Positions 1 to 10,877 of a DNA stretch of 49,161 bases are shown piece by piece. The number at the start of each line of letters is the position of its first letter. Positions within the stretch are counted from its first letter, which is position 1. The notes below the pieces were generated by a model. That model was given only the letters and a program-made list of their open reading frames with translations, did no database searches and was not told the DNA's origin. The stretch is from Lingula anatina. Lineage: Eukaryota > Brachiopoda > Lingulata > Lingulida > Lingulidae. Position numbers and translations under genes: made by a program. The stretch spans positions 648,754 through 697,914 of the forward strand of contig NW_019775713.1 in the NCBI RefSeq assembly GCF_001039355.2. The letters run 5' to 3'.

Positions 1-170
1 GCAGTCAATAACTTGCCGCATTTTCGTTGGCTAACTCTACCTTATTTTATGTGAACATAGGATTGATACATTGTATACTTGGACTTCCTCTGTGAAATTA
101 TTATGAGCTACTTGTTCACATAAAATTACCTTAGAGTTAGCCAACGAAAACGCGGCAAGTTATTGACTGC
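1..170. mobile_element. Palindromic MITE-like element
   Basis: The first ~57 bases are the near-perfect reverse complement of the last ~57 bases ending at 170. Both ends begin with gcagtcaataacttgccgc, followed by ttttcgttggctaactct with one mismatch. The centre is short and AT-rich with no coding capacity. This is the structure of a non-autonomous inverted-repeat element. The target-site duplication cannot be judged because the window starts at the element's first base. Confidence 0.7.
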
Positions 171-877
171 GGGAGTAAATTGAAGATTCTAACATTGTAT
201 TTCAATGGGCTGGATTAAACATGATTAAAACCAATAAAAAGTCCACAGGTAATTACAAAAGCATTTTATTTCAACAGCTTTGACATAGATGAACAATAAA
301 ATGTAAAAAACTGTTTGAAAAGTGAAAGTTACAGAAAGTTACAGGGTGGGGGGGTATACTACAAAAGTACCGTACTCTCTTGAACAGACATTGTTTTTGT
401 TAAGGTTTGATGTTACTGTCAGTCAGGTTAGATCTGGCCCTGGTTTCTCAAAAAAAAAAAAAACTCCAGTCAGGTTCACTGGCTAAGAACTTAATTACCA
501 AGGTTACATGGTCACATGGGCACATCTTACCCTATCAGGAGCAGTGTAACAGCACTCTCATGGAAATCCTAGTCAACTAAGCCAGGAAACTGACTTAAGT
601 TTTTTTTGTGAAATTGGGACCAGAAGATGGTGATACTGTATCATTTTTGACACAGAGGATATGTATAATATTTGAGAAGGTGAGTGGCAGTGATTTATGA
701 AATATGTACACTGCAGACAAGGTTAACACAATGTGACCAAGGTACTTGCTTTTGATTAAACAGCCAGTTTTATTATGTTTTAGGAACTTAATTTTCTTAT
801 AGGGCAGTACAGTTTCTTTGGACCACACCAGTTTGAATGCTCCTAACATGTAATCACACCACAGGCTGTGGTCTTAG
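171..877. other. No gene seen
   Basis: AT-rich sequence with short homopolymers (A-run near 450). Open frames here are short, lack splice logic and resemble no family I know. It may be intron of the methyltransferase gene whose last exon lies at 3077-3213. Confidence 0.4.
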
Positions 878-1130
878 ACCCCACTCCCATACCTATATCA
901 ATCTAACAGGATCGATCAATCTCCAATGGGTTTCTCACTAAACTGCTTTTAGCTTAAGTGGGATAGATGTCTGGCACACGTACTGAAGCTGCTAAACGAT
1001 AGTTAATTACCCCTATCAGCTTCAGTAGGCATGCCAGACATCAGTGCCACTTAAGCTAAAAGCAATTTAGGGAGAAATCCCTCGGAGATGGATTGATCCT
1101 GGTAGAAAGATCTAGGTATGGGAATGGGGT
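878..1130. mobile_element. Palindromic MITE-like element, 253 bp
   Basis: The ends are inverted copies: accccactcccatacctat on the left and its complement ataggtatgggaatggggt, with one mismatch, on the right. Inside, gcttttagcttaagtg pairs with cacttaagctaaaagc, and tgatgtctggca-like blocks also pair. The centre holds gttaattacccc, a core shared with the elements at 1273-1482, 13414-13508 and 34872-35114. Confidence 0.7.
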
Positions 1131-1139
1131 CTTTCTCTT

Positions 1140-1640
1140 TTTCACATGCCCTAGTGGCTTCATTCAAAATGAACCCATTTTAAGAGTGTACTCAGAGCAG
1201 CAGACTAACAGATCTGCAGATCAAATAAAACTAAGAATCTTGTTGCTTATAATTCCAGATCAGACACTCACCCCATTTCCATAGATTAGATCGACCTACT
1301 TTAGATTGACCTAACTCCCTGGGGGTTCACGCTAAATAGCTGTCAGCCGGGCGGACACGAAAGTTAATTATCCCCTTACAGCTTGTAGTAGGCGGGACGG
1401 ACATTTAAGTCGGATTATCTGAAAGTAATCTAGTGAGACTCCCCGCGGGAATAGATCGATCTAAAATCTATGGGAATAGAGCCACTGAATAGATTTTCTG
1501 CGTAGATAACACAAGGAATCAAGTGGGTCGGCCATATTTGATCCATGGATCTATTAGTTCTCTGTTCTGAATGCACTTTTAACTGGGATATGGGGGTTTC
1601 GTTTAGGTGACTCTTTGATGTTATAGCCAGGCATTTACAG
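1140..1640. mobile_element. Larger inverted-repeat element with MITE-like core
   Basis: The segment at about 1160-1270 is repeated in inverted orientation at about 1490-1630. Translated on opposite strands both arms contain SEQ-TNRS-DQI type wording (SEQQTNRSADQI on plus, SEQRTNRSMDQI on minus). The centre (about 1273-1482) is a foldback carrying agatcgacct and ctccctgggggttcacgct, as in the element at 34872-35114. I read it as a longer family member, or a MITE nested in an older foldback. The similar translated arms probably reflect the DNA repeat, not a protein. Confidence 0.55.
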
Positions 1641-3076
1641 CCTCTCAAACTGGAGCATCAGAGAAAACTGTACTTCTTGATTTGAAAATGTCCTAAGTTT
1701 CTGATTTTCATAAATCAGGGAGAAGTCTTGGTCACAGCAGCGAGGAGGCTCCCTCTTGAGCTGGTACAACTATTCCACATGTAAAGGAATCACCAGCGCT
1801 TTTGGAGCTTGCGAGGGTTGGGTTGTTGGCACTCCAATCTACCCGGAGCTTGGTGAAAAGAAAAGAGATCAATTCAAAAATCTCTTCAACGAGAGGGTGC
1901 AGACCAAGCACTTCTTTGTTGCATGGGGCTTTTGAATAAGCCAACCATGAAGTGACCCCAATAAACACAATATCTAGGATGGAAGGCAGCAAAAACTATA
2001 TCAAATGCTTAGTTGTAGCTCAGTATACAATCATATGGACAGACAAAATACTACATACATGTACTCAGTCTTTGCCGTAAGAATTTTGGCCTCTGTTCCT
2101 TTAGAACACACCTTAAAAAATTAAAAAATAAGTTTTTAATGACAAATGTGCATTTATAATATATGCACCAAAGTTATATAATTTACTTTGAATGTGATAT
2201 AAGAACTGTGGCAAATGAGTTGGAAAATTCAAAGGCACTTTTAAAGACTTGCATTTTAAACCAGTTTTTACTTACTAGTACTGATACTGTAAAGTTTTAT
2301 TGTTTTAAGTCTTCTATCCTTTAATTGATCTTAATTATACATGATTTTAAATATGATTGGTAAATACATTTTAATTGATGTTAATTATGATTCCTTTTAT
2401 ACTTTAATCAGAAGTTTGTAATCTAAAGTTCTTGATTTGTAAGGTGCATTGAAATTTTAATGAAATATGCCATATAAGAATAAATAATAATAATGATTAT
2501 TATTATTATTATTATTACTATTGATATTATTACTTTCGTTATTATTATTGTCATCATTTCGGAGGAGCCTCTAAGGCAGAGGAAATATAGCCAACAAAAT
2601 GGAGAGGCATACTGAATTTATGGGAAACTGAAATATAATAATCTCATTCTCTTTCTTGCAGCATATTTATGTAGACCAATTGTTCCAAGACCAAGACGAG
2701 AAAAAGTTTGAAGAATCTTATCAAATGAATGTATTCTTTTCTTCTGTGTTTTTTATTGTCACTGATGCAGAAGTTCTATTTGATTTATAGAATGTATGGC
2801 TGATAATTTAAAATATTTCCGAAAGAGAAATTTTTATTTTGATTTATTTATTCTTTAAAAATTATATGATAGACAAATATATATGAAACGCCTTCTGTTA
2901 TAAACCAATAAGACTGTCTGTGCTGGATATTAATTACAATTTCTAACAATTTTATATGTAATTTAGTCACTTGTGAGGAAAATGTATAGCAAATCTGTGT
3001 AGATCTTTATTACAGGTAAATTGAATATAATCACAAGTAGGTAAAGCTCATACTTCATGGTATTATTTTTTTTCAG
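1641..3076. other. Probable intron or intergenic DNA
   Basis: AT-rich, with a TAA/ATT microsatellite near 2483-2520. About 1732-1992 is open on both strands for 60-86 codons, but no family is recognisable and neither frame has convincing splice borders. The stretch before 3077 ends in a T-rich tract and cag, the acceptor of the methyltransferase exon. Confidence 0.4.
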
Positions 3077-3213
3077 GTGATGGGTGTGAATTTCAAGACA
3101 CAGCACTTCATATTGAGAAGGCTGGCTTCTCACTTGTTGACCAAGAGCACTTCAACTCTGCTATCAAATTTAAACTAATTCAACCAATGCTGATGGGGAC
3201 TGCCACTAAGTAA
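3077..3213 (+). CDS. METTL7/TMT1-like methyltransferase, terminal exon
   Basis: A T-rich tract ending in ttttcag precedes an open exon that starts with two bases completing a codon (probably Gly) and ends at TAA 3211-3213. It encodes about 45 residues beginning DGCEFQDTALHIEKAGFSLV and ending with a G-x-A-x-K motif. Human METTL7A/B (TMT1A/B, SAM-dependent thiol methyltransferases of the ER and lipid droplets) end the same way: a DGC-x-LTR block, an 'LE-A-FS' helix, then 'RPHI-G-AVK'. The SAM-binding Rossmann part is not in the window, so upstream exons must lie to the left or were missed. Family assignment rests on this C-terminal signature only. Confidence 0.6.
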
Positions 3214-3694
3214 GGCGTCCTTTCTCATGCCAGGATGGACGCTGCATCAGGGTGTTCGTATTTGGTAGATTTTTATAGAAAGGAGTTTTTATGGACTTGG
3301 AAAAATTTAACAGGATTTTTCTGAGTTTATAGAGTTTTAATTCAATGTCCTTAATTTAATTAACTTAATTTAATTTAATTTAAGCTGCAATGTAGTGTTA
3401 TTTAAAAATCAGTATAACTGTATGACTGTCTGGTTGTGAATATTTTATTGTGCTCAAATTATTATGAAAATATTTAATAGTTATGCATTTTTATCTAATC
3501 TACACAATATAAGTTATCTCCAATTCTTTACATTTTAAAAAGGTGAATTCCAAATAGGAAATGTGTTATACATGAGATGGATGTGTATTTACTGTGAGTG
3601 TGTGTGTGGGTGTGTTTGTATGTGTGTGAGAGAGAGAGAAAGAGAAGAAAAGAGAGAGAAAGAAAGAGACAGCTTGCTTGCTAATCGAAAAGTT
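3214..3694. other. AT-rich 3' flank with GT and GA microsatellites
   Basis: Follows the methyltransferase stop. It contains a taattt-type low-complexity patch near 3352-3382 and a gtgtgt/gagaga microsatellite at about 3596-3670. No coding exon recognised. Confidence 0.5.
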
Positions 3695-5204
3695 TTCACT
3701 ATCAGAGCCAGGAATTTTCTTGAGGGGGGCGAGAAAGGGGGAGGGGAACCTTTTTTAGTAAGTGAAGTGAGGTAAAAACAAAATTACTAACAGTAGAGTA
3801 GATAAATTTTACTGTAATGTGTAAGGTACCAAAAGGGAAAATATTTTCTTGTCTCATTTAGCCTGTTACATTATTTTTTCAAGGGGGTAGGAGAATACCT
3901 CCTTTTTTTAATGGGGAGGGGGGGGTCTGCCATTGCCCTCTAGTGAGACCTTAACAAAGACCTGAATGCTGTAGTTGAGAAAAGCTGAGAATGTGTTGTA
4001 GCAACTACTGCAATCAAAAATAGCCTGTAATATTACACTGGTTGGAAATGAATGTCACTGAGTGCATTGATTGATGTCAGCATGATAAATGCAGATAATA
4101 TATGTGATTCCACTTAAGTTGTATGCTGAAAATTATACAAAAATATTGCCCCTGCCCACCACACAATGTCACAATATATATTTTTTTGTCAGGGGGAAGG
4201 GCAGGTCATTTCATGAGCAGTCACAATTTTTTGCATTTTAATTTTACTGTATTCGATTATTATAGAAACCTAAGTCTCATTTAATTAAATTAAATTTTAG
4301 TCTGTCACACAATTAACAGTATTGAGTAGAACTGATAGCAGTGCCAACAATTTTCATTTTTATCGATTCTAGTCAAGTTGTTTTGAATTTGAATGGGAAA
4401 GGAAACCAACAGACACTTGTTAGCCAAGTCTGTTAAAGGTGTAATGGGTGAATTTAGTGTCTCAAAACAAAATAAATTTTGATATTGATATCAGGGATTT
4501 TGTAACATAACTTAAATGTGCTGTGTTCAAAACTTACATTGCTTTTTCAAAAACAAATACTATGAGATTTTTATTATGGTAATTGGTGGTGATTAGTTCT
4601 TGTTCTTATAAAAATTAAAAAAAAAAAAGAATTACAAAAGTTATTTGTTATATATGAACCTCGGGGTGATATGAAATTGACATGAAGCAAAAATTTTTTT
4701 CACAGAATTTAAAATAAATGTTTTGTCCCAATAGTTCACTCACTATACCTTTGATTTTCATTGTCAGTTTTACATATTTCATTTGACAAAATTGCAGTGC
4801 TTTTTTTTACAGTTTATTAATTTTAAGGGCACATATTTGTATCTATTTTCATCATTTTTAGAAGGTATAAGTAGTACATATATCACAGTAGATTAGAATT
4901 AAATGTATTATAACATTATTGAGCTTTGATCTGTGATTTAAAAAATGCAGAATGGTGCTTTAGTGACAAACTTGGTTATTCTAATGCAGATGCCAGTTGC
5001 AAGTTTTAATGAAAATATTAAAATATACCATTTGATAAGCAACGACTATTTCATTTTTTCATATATAGATCTTTTTCATAACTTCATCAGTTGGTATAAT
5101 TAAAAAAATCGATATGATTATGTTCAAATAAATAGCATTACAATTTTTGATATGCCTTCAGTATTTCTATTGCCAGGTGAAATAATCCATCTGCAAATAT
5201 TGAA
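3695..5204. repeat. Direct repeat copy 1 (1510 bp), ends at n
   Basis: From ttcactatcagagccagg to the base before the n at 5205. It matches 5206-6715 base for base wherever I compared them, including homopolymers. It contains no recognisable gene. Identity plus the single n at the junction points to an unmerged contig overlap, not to a biological duplication. Confidence 0.9.
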
Positions 5205-5205
5205 N

Positions 5206-6715
5206 TTCACTATCAGAGCCAGGAATTTTCTTGAGGGGGGCGAGAAAGGGGGAGGGGAACCTTTTTTAGTAAGTGAAGTGAGGTAAAAACAAAATTACTA
5301 ACAGTAGAGTAGATAAATTTTACTGTAATGTGTAAGGTACCAAAAGGGAAAATATTTTCTTGTCTCATTTAGCCTGTTACATTATTTTTTCAAGGGGGTA
5401 GGAGAATACCTCCTTTTTTTAATGGGGAGGGGGGGGTCTGCCATTGCCCTCTAGTGAGACCTTAACAAAGACCTGAATGCTGTAGTTGAGAAAAGCTGAG
5501 AATGTGTTGTAGCAACTACTGCAATCAAAAATAGCCTGTAATATTACACTGGTTGGAAATGAATGTCACTGAGTGCATTGATTGATGTCAGCATGATAAA
5601 TGCAGATAATATATGTGATTCCACTTAAGTTGTATGCTGAAAATTATACAAAAATATTGCCCCTGCCCACCACACAATGTCACAATATATATTTTTTTGT
5701 CAGGGGGAAGGGCAGGTCATTTCATGAGCAGTCACAATTTTTTGCATTTTAATTTTACTGTATTCGATTATTATAGAAACCTAAGTCTCATTTAATTAAA
5801 TTAAATTTTAGTCTGTCACACAATTAACAGTATTGAGTAGAACTGATAGCAGTGCCAACAATTTTCATTTTTATCGATTCTAGTCAAGTTGTTTTGAATT
5901 TGAATGGGAAAGGAAACCAACAGACACTTGTTAGCCAAGTCTGTTAAAGGTGTAATGGGTGAATTTAGTGTCTCAAAACAAAATAAATTTTGATATTGAT
6001 ATCAGGGATTTTGTAACATAACTTAAATGTGCTGTGTTCAAAACTTACATTGCTTTTTCAAAAACAAATACTATGAGATTTTTATTATGGTAATTGGTGG
6101 TGATTAGTTCTTGTTCTTATAAAAATTAAAAAAAAAAAAGAATTACAAAAGTTATTTGTTATATATGAACCTCGGGGTGATATGAAATTGACATGAAGCA
6201 AAAATTTTTTTCACAGAATTTAAAATAAATGTTTTGTCCCAATAGTTCACTCACTATACCTTTGATTTTCATTGTCAGTTTTACATATTTCATTTGACAA
6301 AATTGCAGTGCTTTTTTTTACAGTTTATTAATTTTAAGGGCACATATTTGTATCTATTTTCATCATTTTTAGAAGGTATAAGTAGTACATATATCACAGT
6401 AGATTAGAATTAAATGTATTATAACATTATTGAGCTTTGATCTGTGATTTAAAAAATGCAGAATGGTGCTTTAGTGACAAACTTGGTTATTCTAATGCAG
6501 ATGCCAGTTGCAAGTTTTAATGAAAATATTAAAATATACCATTTGATAAGCAACGACTATTTCATTTTTTCATATATAGATCTTTTTCATAACTTCATCA
6601 GTTGGTATAATTAAAAAAATCGATATGATTATGTTCAAATAAATAGCATTACAATTTTTGATATGCCTTCAGTATTTCTATTGCCAGGTGAAATAATCCA
6701 TCTGCAAATATTGAA
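5206..6715. repeat. Direct repeat copy 2 (1510 bp), starts after n
   Basis: Second copy of 3695-5204 at a constant offset of 1511. Sequence continues past the repeat end into unique DNA, so this copy belongs to the right-hand contig. Confidence 0.9.
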
Positions 6716-9700
6716 ATCTTGTTTCAACAAGTTCTTTCAATTAAGTTAAAATCGTGTAATAATCAAATGAGCTACATCTATAAGTGCAATACAACATTTT
6801 AGCGTTTTTGACTGAGATAGCTGTGACTTATGGAAATCATCCGAAGCAGCCTTAAACGAGGCTGTTGGCACGTACTTAGTTACTGCGCCAGTCAGTCAGA
6901 TGGCAACCGGCTGAAAAACGTAACGTCATGGCGGTTATTTGAAACTTTTCAGTGAGTCCGCGTCACGAAGTAGCGCCGTTTCTGGACAAATGCGATGGCT
7001 GACGTGAAAAACTGTACCTTGCAAATAAAACCAGTTTAAAAACAAACAAAGTCGTTTTGAGTTGTGATTTTGTAAAGATAATAAGAAAAGTTCATGCTCT
7101 TACCCTCGATTTCAAAGGATTACTGAAATATGCTAAAATTTTAATGTAATATGTTCACGATTTTGAAATTTGAAAATAAAATCGTTCTCAAAATGAGTAT
7201 CGTAGGGGGTGGGACTATGTTGCGAGAAAAAAGTTTCCAGGCCTGAATTTGTCTCATTTTTATATATAAGTTAAAACACCACCTAAGGTTTAAAATTTCA
7301 AAGTTTCAAGAACGTGTTATTTCTTGTATTGTCACTAGAATAAAAAATCCAAGATGCGGCTCAAATAATGACGAAAAATTGGCGGTCTCAGACCATCGCA
7401 AAAAGTACATTTATTTGCAGGTTACTTCTTTATTAAAAATATCAACACATATATTATTTTAAAGAAAACGATCAAGTAATATTTCTCTCACTGTACCTTT
7501 CGTGTGTGCGTTCCTGGAAAGTTTTACGATGACCTTGAAGGAGACCTTGAACTACTAAAGCATTGTGGGAGTTCTTATTGAACGGTCAAGGTTAGATAAT
7601 CCTGCCGATAACTGAATATTCTATCATTATTTAGTGTTTTGTATGGTATTTTATCGTTTATATAAAAAATGATCATAAGAAAATGACCTGATTTCATTTA
7701 TGTATTCTGATATCATTTATGCAGGAGATTATATGTTGACCTAGCTATTTATAAAACAACGCGCATATTTGTAAAAAAGTATCCAAAAAGTATCAAAGAT
7801 TCAAATGCCACATTCCAAATAGCAGGGTAGCTTAGTCCATTATTGCAAAATAAAGGGGTGTGTGGGAGTTAAAGAAGAACCAAGATTTTAGAATAAATCG
7901 CTTAAGATTTGATTTGCCGTACTACAGTACGTATACGTAGCCTAAACCGGTATGTACCGGTATATGCGTTTTTGATGATATCTTAAGTTGGAAAATGTTG
8001 GATTTCTACGGCAAGTTAGTGCTTCTTTCCCATTAAAAGTCATTTTCTTGTTCTTGTTTCCTACTAATTAAACTCCTCCACACCACATGAAAAATATTGA
8101 AGCAGTTATCATTATGAAGTCGGTTAAGGTTCATTATTTTACTATGAATAAACAACAAACTATATTGGCAGAGCCGCAGTCCGTAATGGTAAACAGAATT
8201 TAAATGTTATGTTCAGTCTACTCGTAACTCAGGATTGTGCAGATAAGCTTTATGGCAGAAAATTTCGTGGAGGATTCGCAACCGACTTGACTTGTGCAGG
8301 TGCGATATAACGATAAAACATTTTCTTTTGAAATAAGACATCTAGAAAGGTAAAATGATTTTAACGCCTTAAATATCATTTATTTAACTTAAAAGGGACA
8401 TTTTATTGTGCAAACAAATGATAAGTATATTGATTCTCGAAATTTAGTGAAATCTTCAGACCTTCACTTGCTTCTGTATTGGAGAATATGACGTCAGAAT
8501 ATGGCTGACATCTAGCGGAATAGAGTCAAAAACTCATTTCAATAGCTCGCATAAAAAGTTTCCGATTATATCTTTCGATGAAACTTGACTCGTATTTGTC
8601 GTTTTGAAAAAGCAACATTTTACGGAATTTACTAAGACGTGTTATTTCTAATAAAGGAGATATCTCAATTTGTTACAGTGTTGCTACGGCCAAAAATTGA
8701 CCCGTTGGCCGACTTCCTCGAGTTCTAACTCATTCATTTCTGCTTATTTATAGGTAAATCGCAGACGTAGAGACGCGTAGTGAACTCTGCTATCACGTCT
8801 TAATTCTTCAGAAGCAAGTATAACGGCAATTAAGCAAAATTCATGAATTCCCGCGATGGTTACGCAATTTACAAAATTTCAACCACGACGTCATCTCAGC
8901 GCACGCGCTCCGTTCTGAATATTTTCCTACGCGCGGCCAGTTGCCATATGACTGCAGTAAATAGCGAGAAGGACATGATACCAAAGTAAAATTACGAAAG
9001 TTTATGCTTTGCATTTTCTATTTATTGGTTAATCAGATGTGTTTTTTAGAACACTTACGTGTGTAAATATCAAAGGATAAATGCATATAGATGTGTATAT
9101 TTTTATGGAGAAATGAACAATTTTAAATTTAAATCTGTGATGTAAGAATGGCATTGAATTAAAAGCTGTTTGATGTTGGATACAATTTTTTTTTATAAAA
9201 ATAGCAAATAAAAAATGTGTAAGCTTTGCTTTTTGTTTTATTCTACAACTTGCGTATTAACATGACGTGTTTTGATTGAAATATCAACCGCGCACGCTAG
9301 GTAATACATGTAGCTTACGTTAGCTATTGGGACTGTATTCACAAGAAAACTTTGGACCGAAAGCCTGTCTGAACGTTCAGAAATTTAGGCAACTTCAAAC
9401 AGTTTAGTCTTCTTCAATCCAAGATAAATATGTATTGGCCCACTTAAATACAGACTAAAACGGAAGACTTCCTTTATTTGCCAAATAATAGTCGCACATT
9501 TGGTCGAATTAGACCGACATTGCAGACATGAGGTTTAGACCAATTTTCGTTCTGAACTGCACTAGTGAAAACAGTCAAATATCCGGGACCGGTAGCTCAG
9601 CCCTTGCCTTACAGTGTGCGTTGGGCTTCTTATTGAATAACAGAACGTTGACCGGGCAAATTTCTATTTATCATGCAGGCAGCTGTTTCTGCCTCGGTGA

Positions 9701-10186
9701 AAATCAAATGTAAGCTTAATTTATAGTGATAGTAATTCTTGGACTTATTTCATAGGAGAAAGGGCGAATGTGATATGCCCGTGAGGTGAAATCGGGATAT
9801 ATACTCTGAACGTATTAAAGTTCAAGTCGTGTTTTGACGTATGATGTGTCCGACATTGAATTGTGATGCACATCCAGAGATTTCCGATGAATGCATTAGA
9901 TTAATTTCTACATTTGCCAGGAGAGTTTGTCTTGTAGGCTCGATCTTAGTTTTCAAAACAATCAAATGCTAAAACTATAGTCTTATCACTTTGCGTGACA
10001 ATAACAGGATCGTTCATTTAATGAACTGATTTAATTTCCGGCAAAACAGGATAAGCTGAATCTTACAGTATAAATCCGTGCTAATAAGACAGATTGTTTG
10101 TCATAACGGAAAAGGTGCATATAAACGTGCGAGCCGCAGCAAAGAAAGACATAGGTCTAAGCTTCAACACTAAAAAAAAAAAAAAA

Positions 10187-10235
<49 letters not shown>

Positions 10236-10470
10236 GGTAGTCTACACGACATGTGACTGAATTTTTTTTCTATTTCATTATTATCATTATTATTATTTTT
10301 TTTCTTTTTATTATTGTTATTGAATGAAAGATGTATGTCTTACTTGAACTCGTTCTAAGTGGCTTCTGCAAGACAGTGGGGAAGACTAATCTGAAATCGT
10401 TCTACAGCAGTAATTATCCGATCCTTGCCTACAATTCTTTTTCTGAGAAGAAATAATGAAGCAACAGTAT
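6716..10470. other. No gene recognised; several CpG-containing patches
   Basis: Mostly AT-rich. Patches at about 6880-7010 and 8470-8960 hold more CpG and motifs such as gacgtca, and 7558-7573 holds gcattgtgggagtt, similar to a ZNF143/Staf site. These could be promoter or first-exon DNA, but no exon could be supported. An ATG-led 61-codon frame at 9528-9713 has no recognisable family. A long A-run fills about 10171-10233. Confidence 0.35.
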
Positions 10471-10484
10471 CGGTATAAAAAAGT

Positions 10485-10490
10485 TTTATT
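10485..10490 (-). terminator. Poly(A) signal AATAAA for the 262-aa gene
   Basis: Plus-strand tttatt reads AATAAA on the minus strand, 388 bases downstream of the stop codon at 10878-10880. The spacing fits a 3' UTR; cleavage would fall near 10465. Confidence 0.45.
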
Positions 10491-10696
10491 TAAATATGAG
10501 TGCTTCCCATGTTCCATTTTATACTCAAAGTAACAATTAGAAATTGTAAATGTAGTTTTTTAAAAAATGTAGTTTTTAAACTAAAAGTAATCTAAAGTTG
10601 GAAAGTAACATTCGGAATTATTTTCGTAAAAGTCACAATTTGTGCTGTCACTATTTGAGGTGATATAATCAAGTCATCAGAATTTGGCACGTATAT

Positions 10697-10860
10697 GTCT
10701 TTGTAAATCTAGACGGCTGCAATATGGCACAAAATGAAAAATTTTAAATTGTCTTTGTAAATCTAGACGGCTGCATTATGGCACATAATGAAAAATTTTA
10801 AAATATCTTATATCATAATGAAATTTTTAAAAAAATGTCTTTACAAATCTAGACGGCTAC
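10697..10860. repeat. 54-bp tandem repeat, about 2.4 copies
   Basis: The unit gtctttgtaaatctagacgg followed by ctgca-tatggcaca-aatgaaaaattttaaa begins at 10697 and 10751. A partial third copy begins at 10837. It lies in the inferred 3' UTR of the minus-strand gene, beside its stop codon. Confidence 0.75.
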
Positions 10861-10877
10861 GGCGGAACACCCGTGGT

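Noticed and set aside
1732-1992. Open frames on both strands (86 codons on minus, about 60 on plus)
   Set aside because: Neither resembles a known family and neither has supported splice borders; overlap on opposite strands suggests chance or an old repeat.
9528-9713. 61-codon ATG-led frame on plus
   Set aside because: No recognisable domain, no splice partner, no neighbours that explain it.
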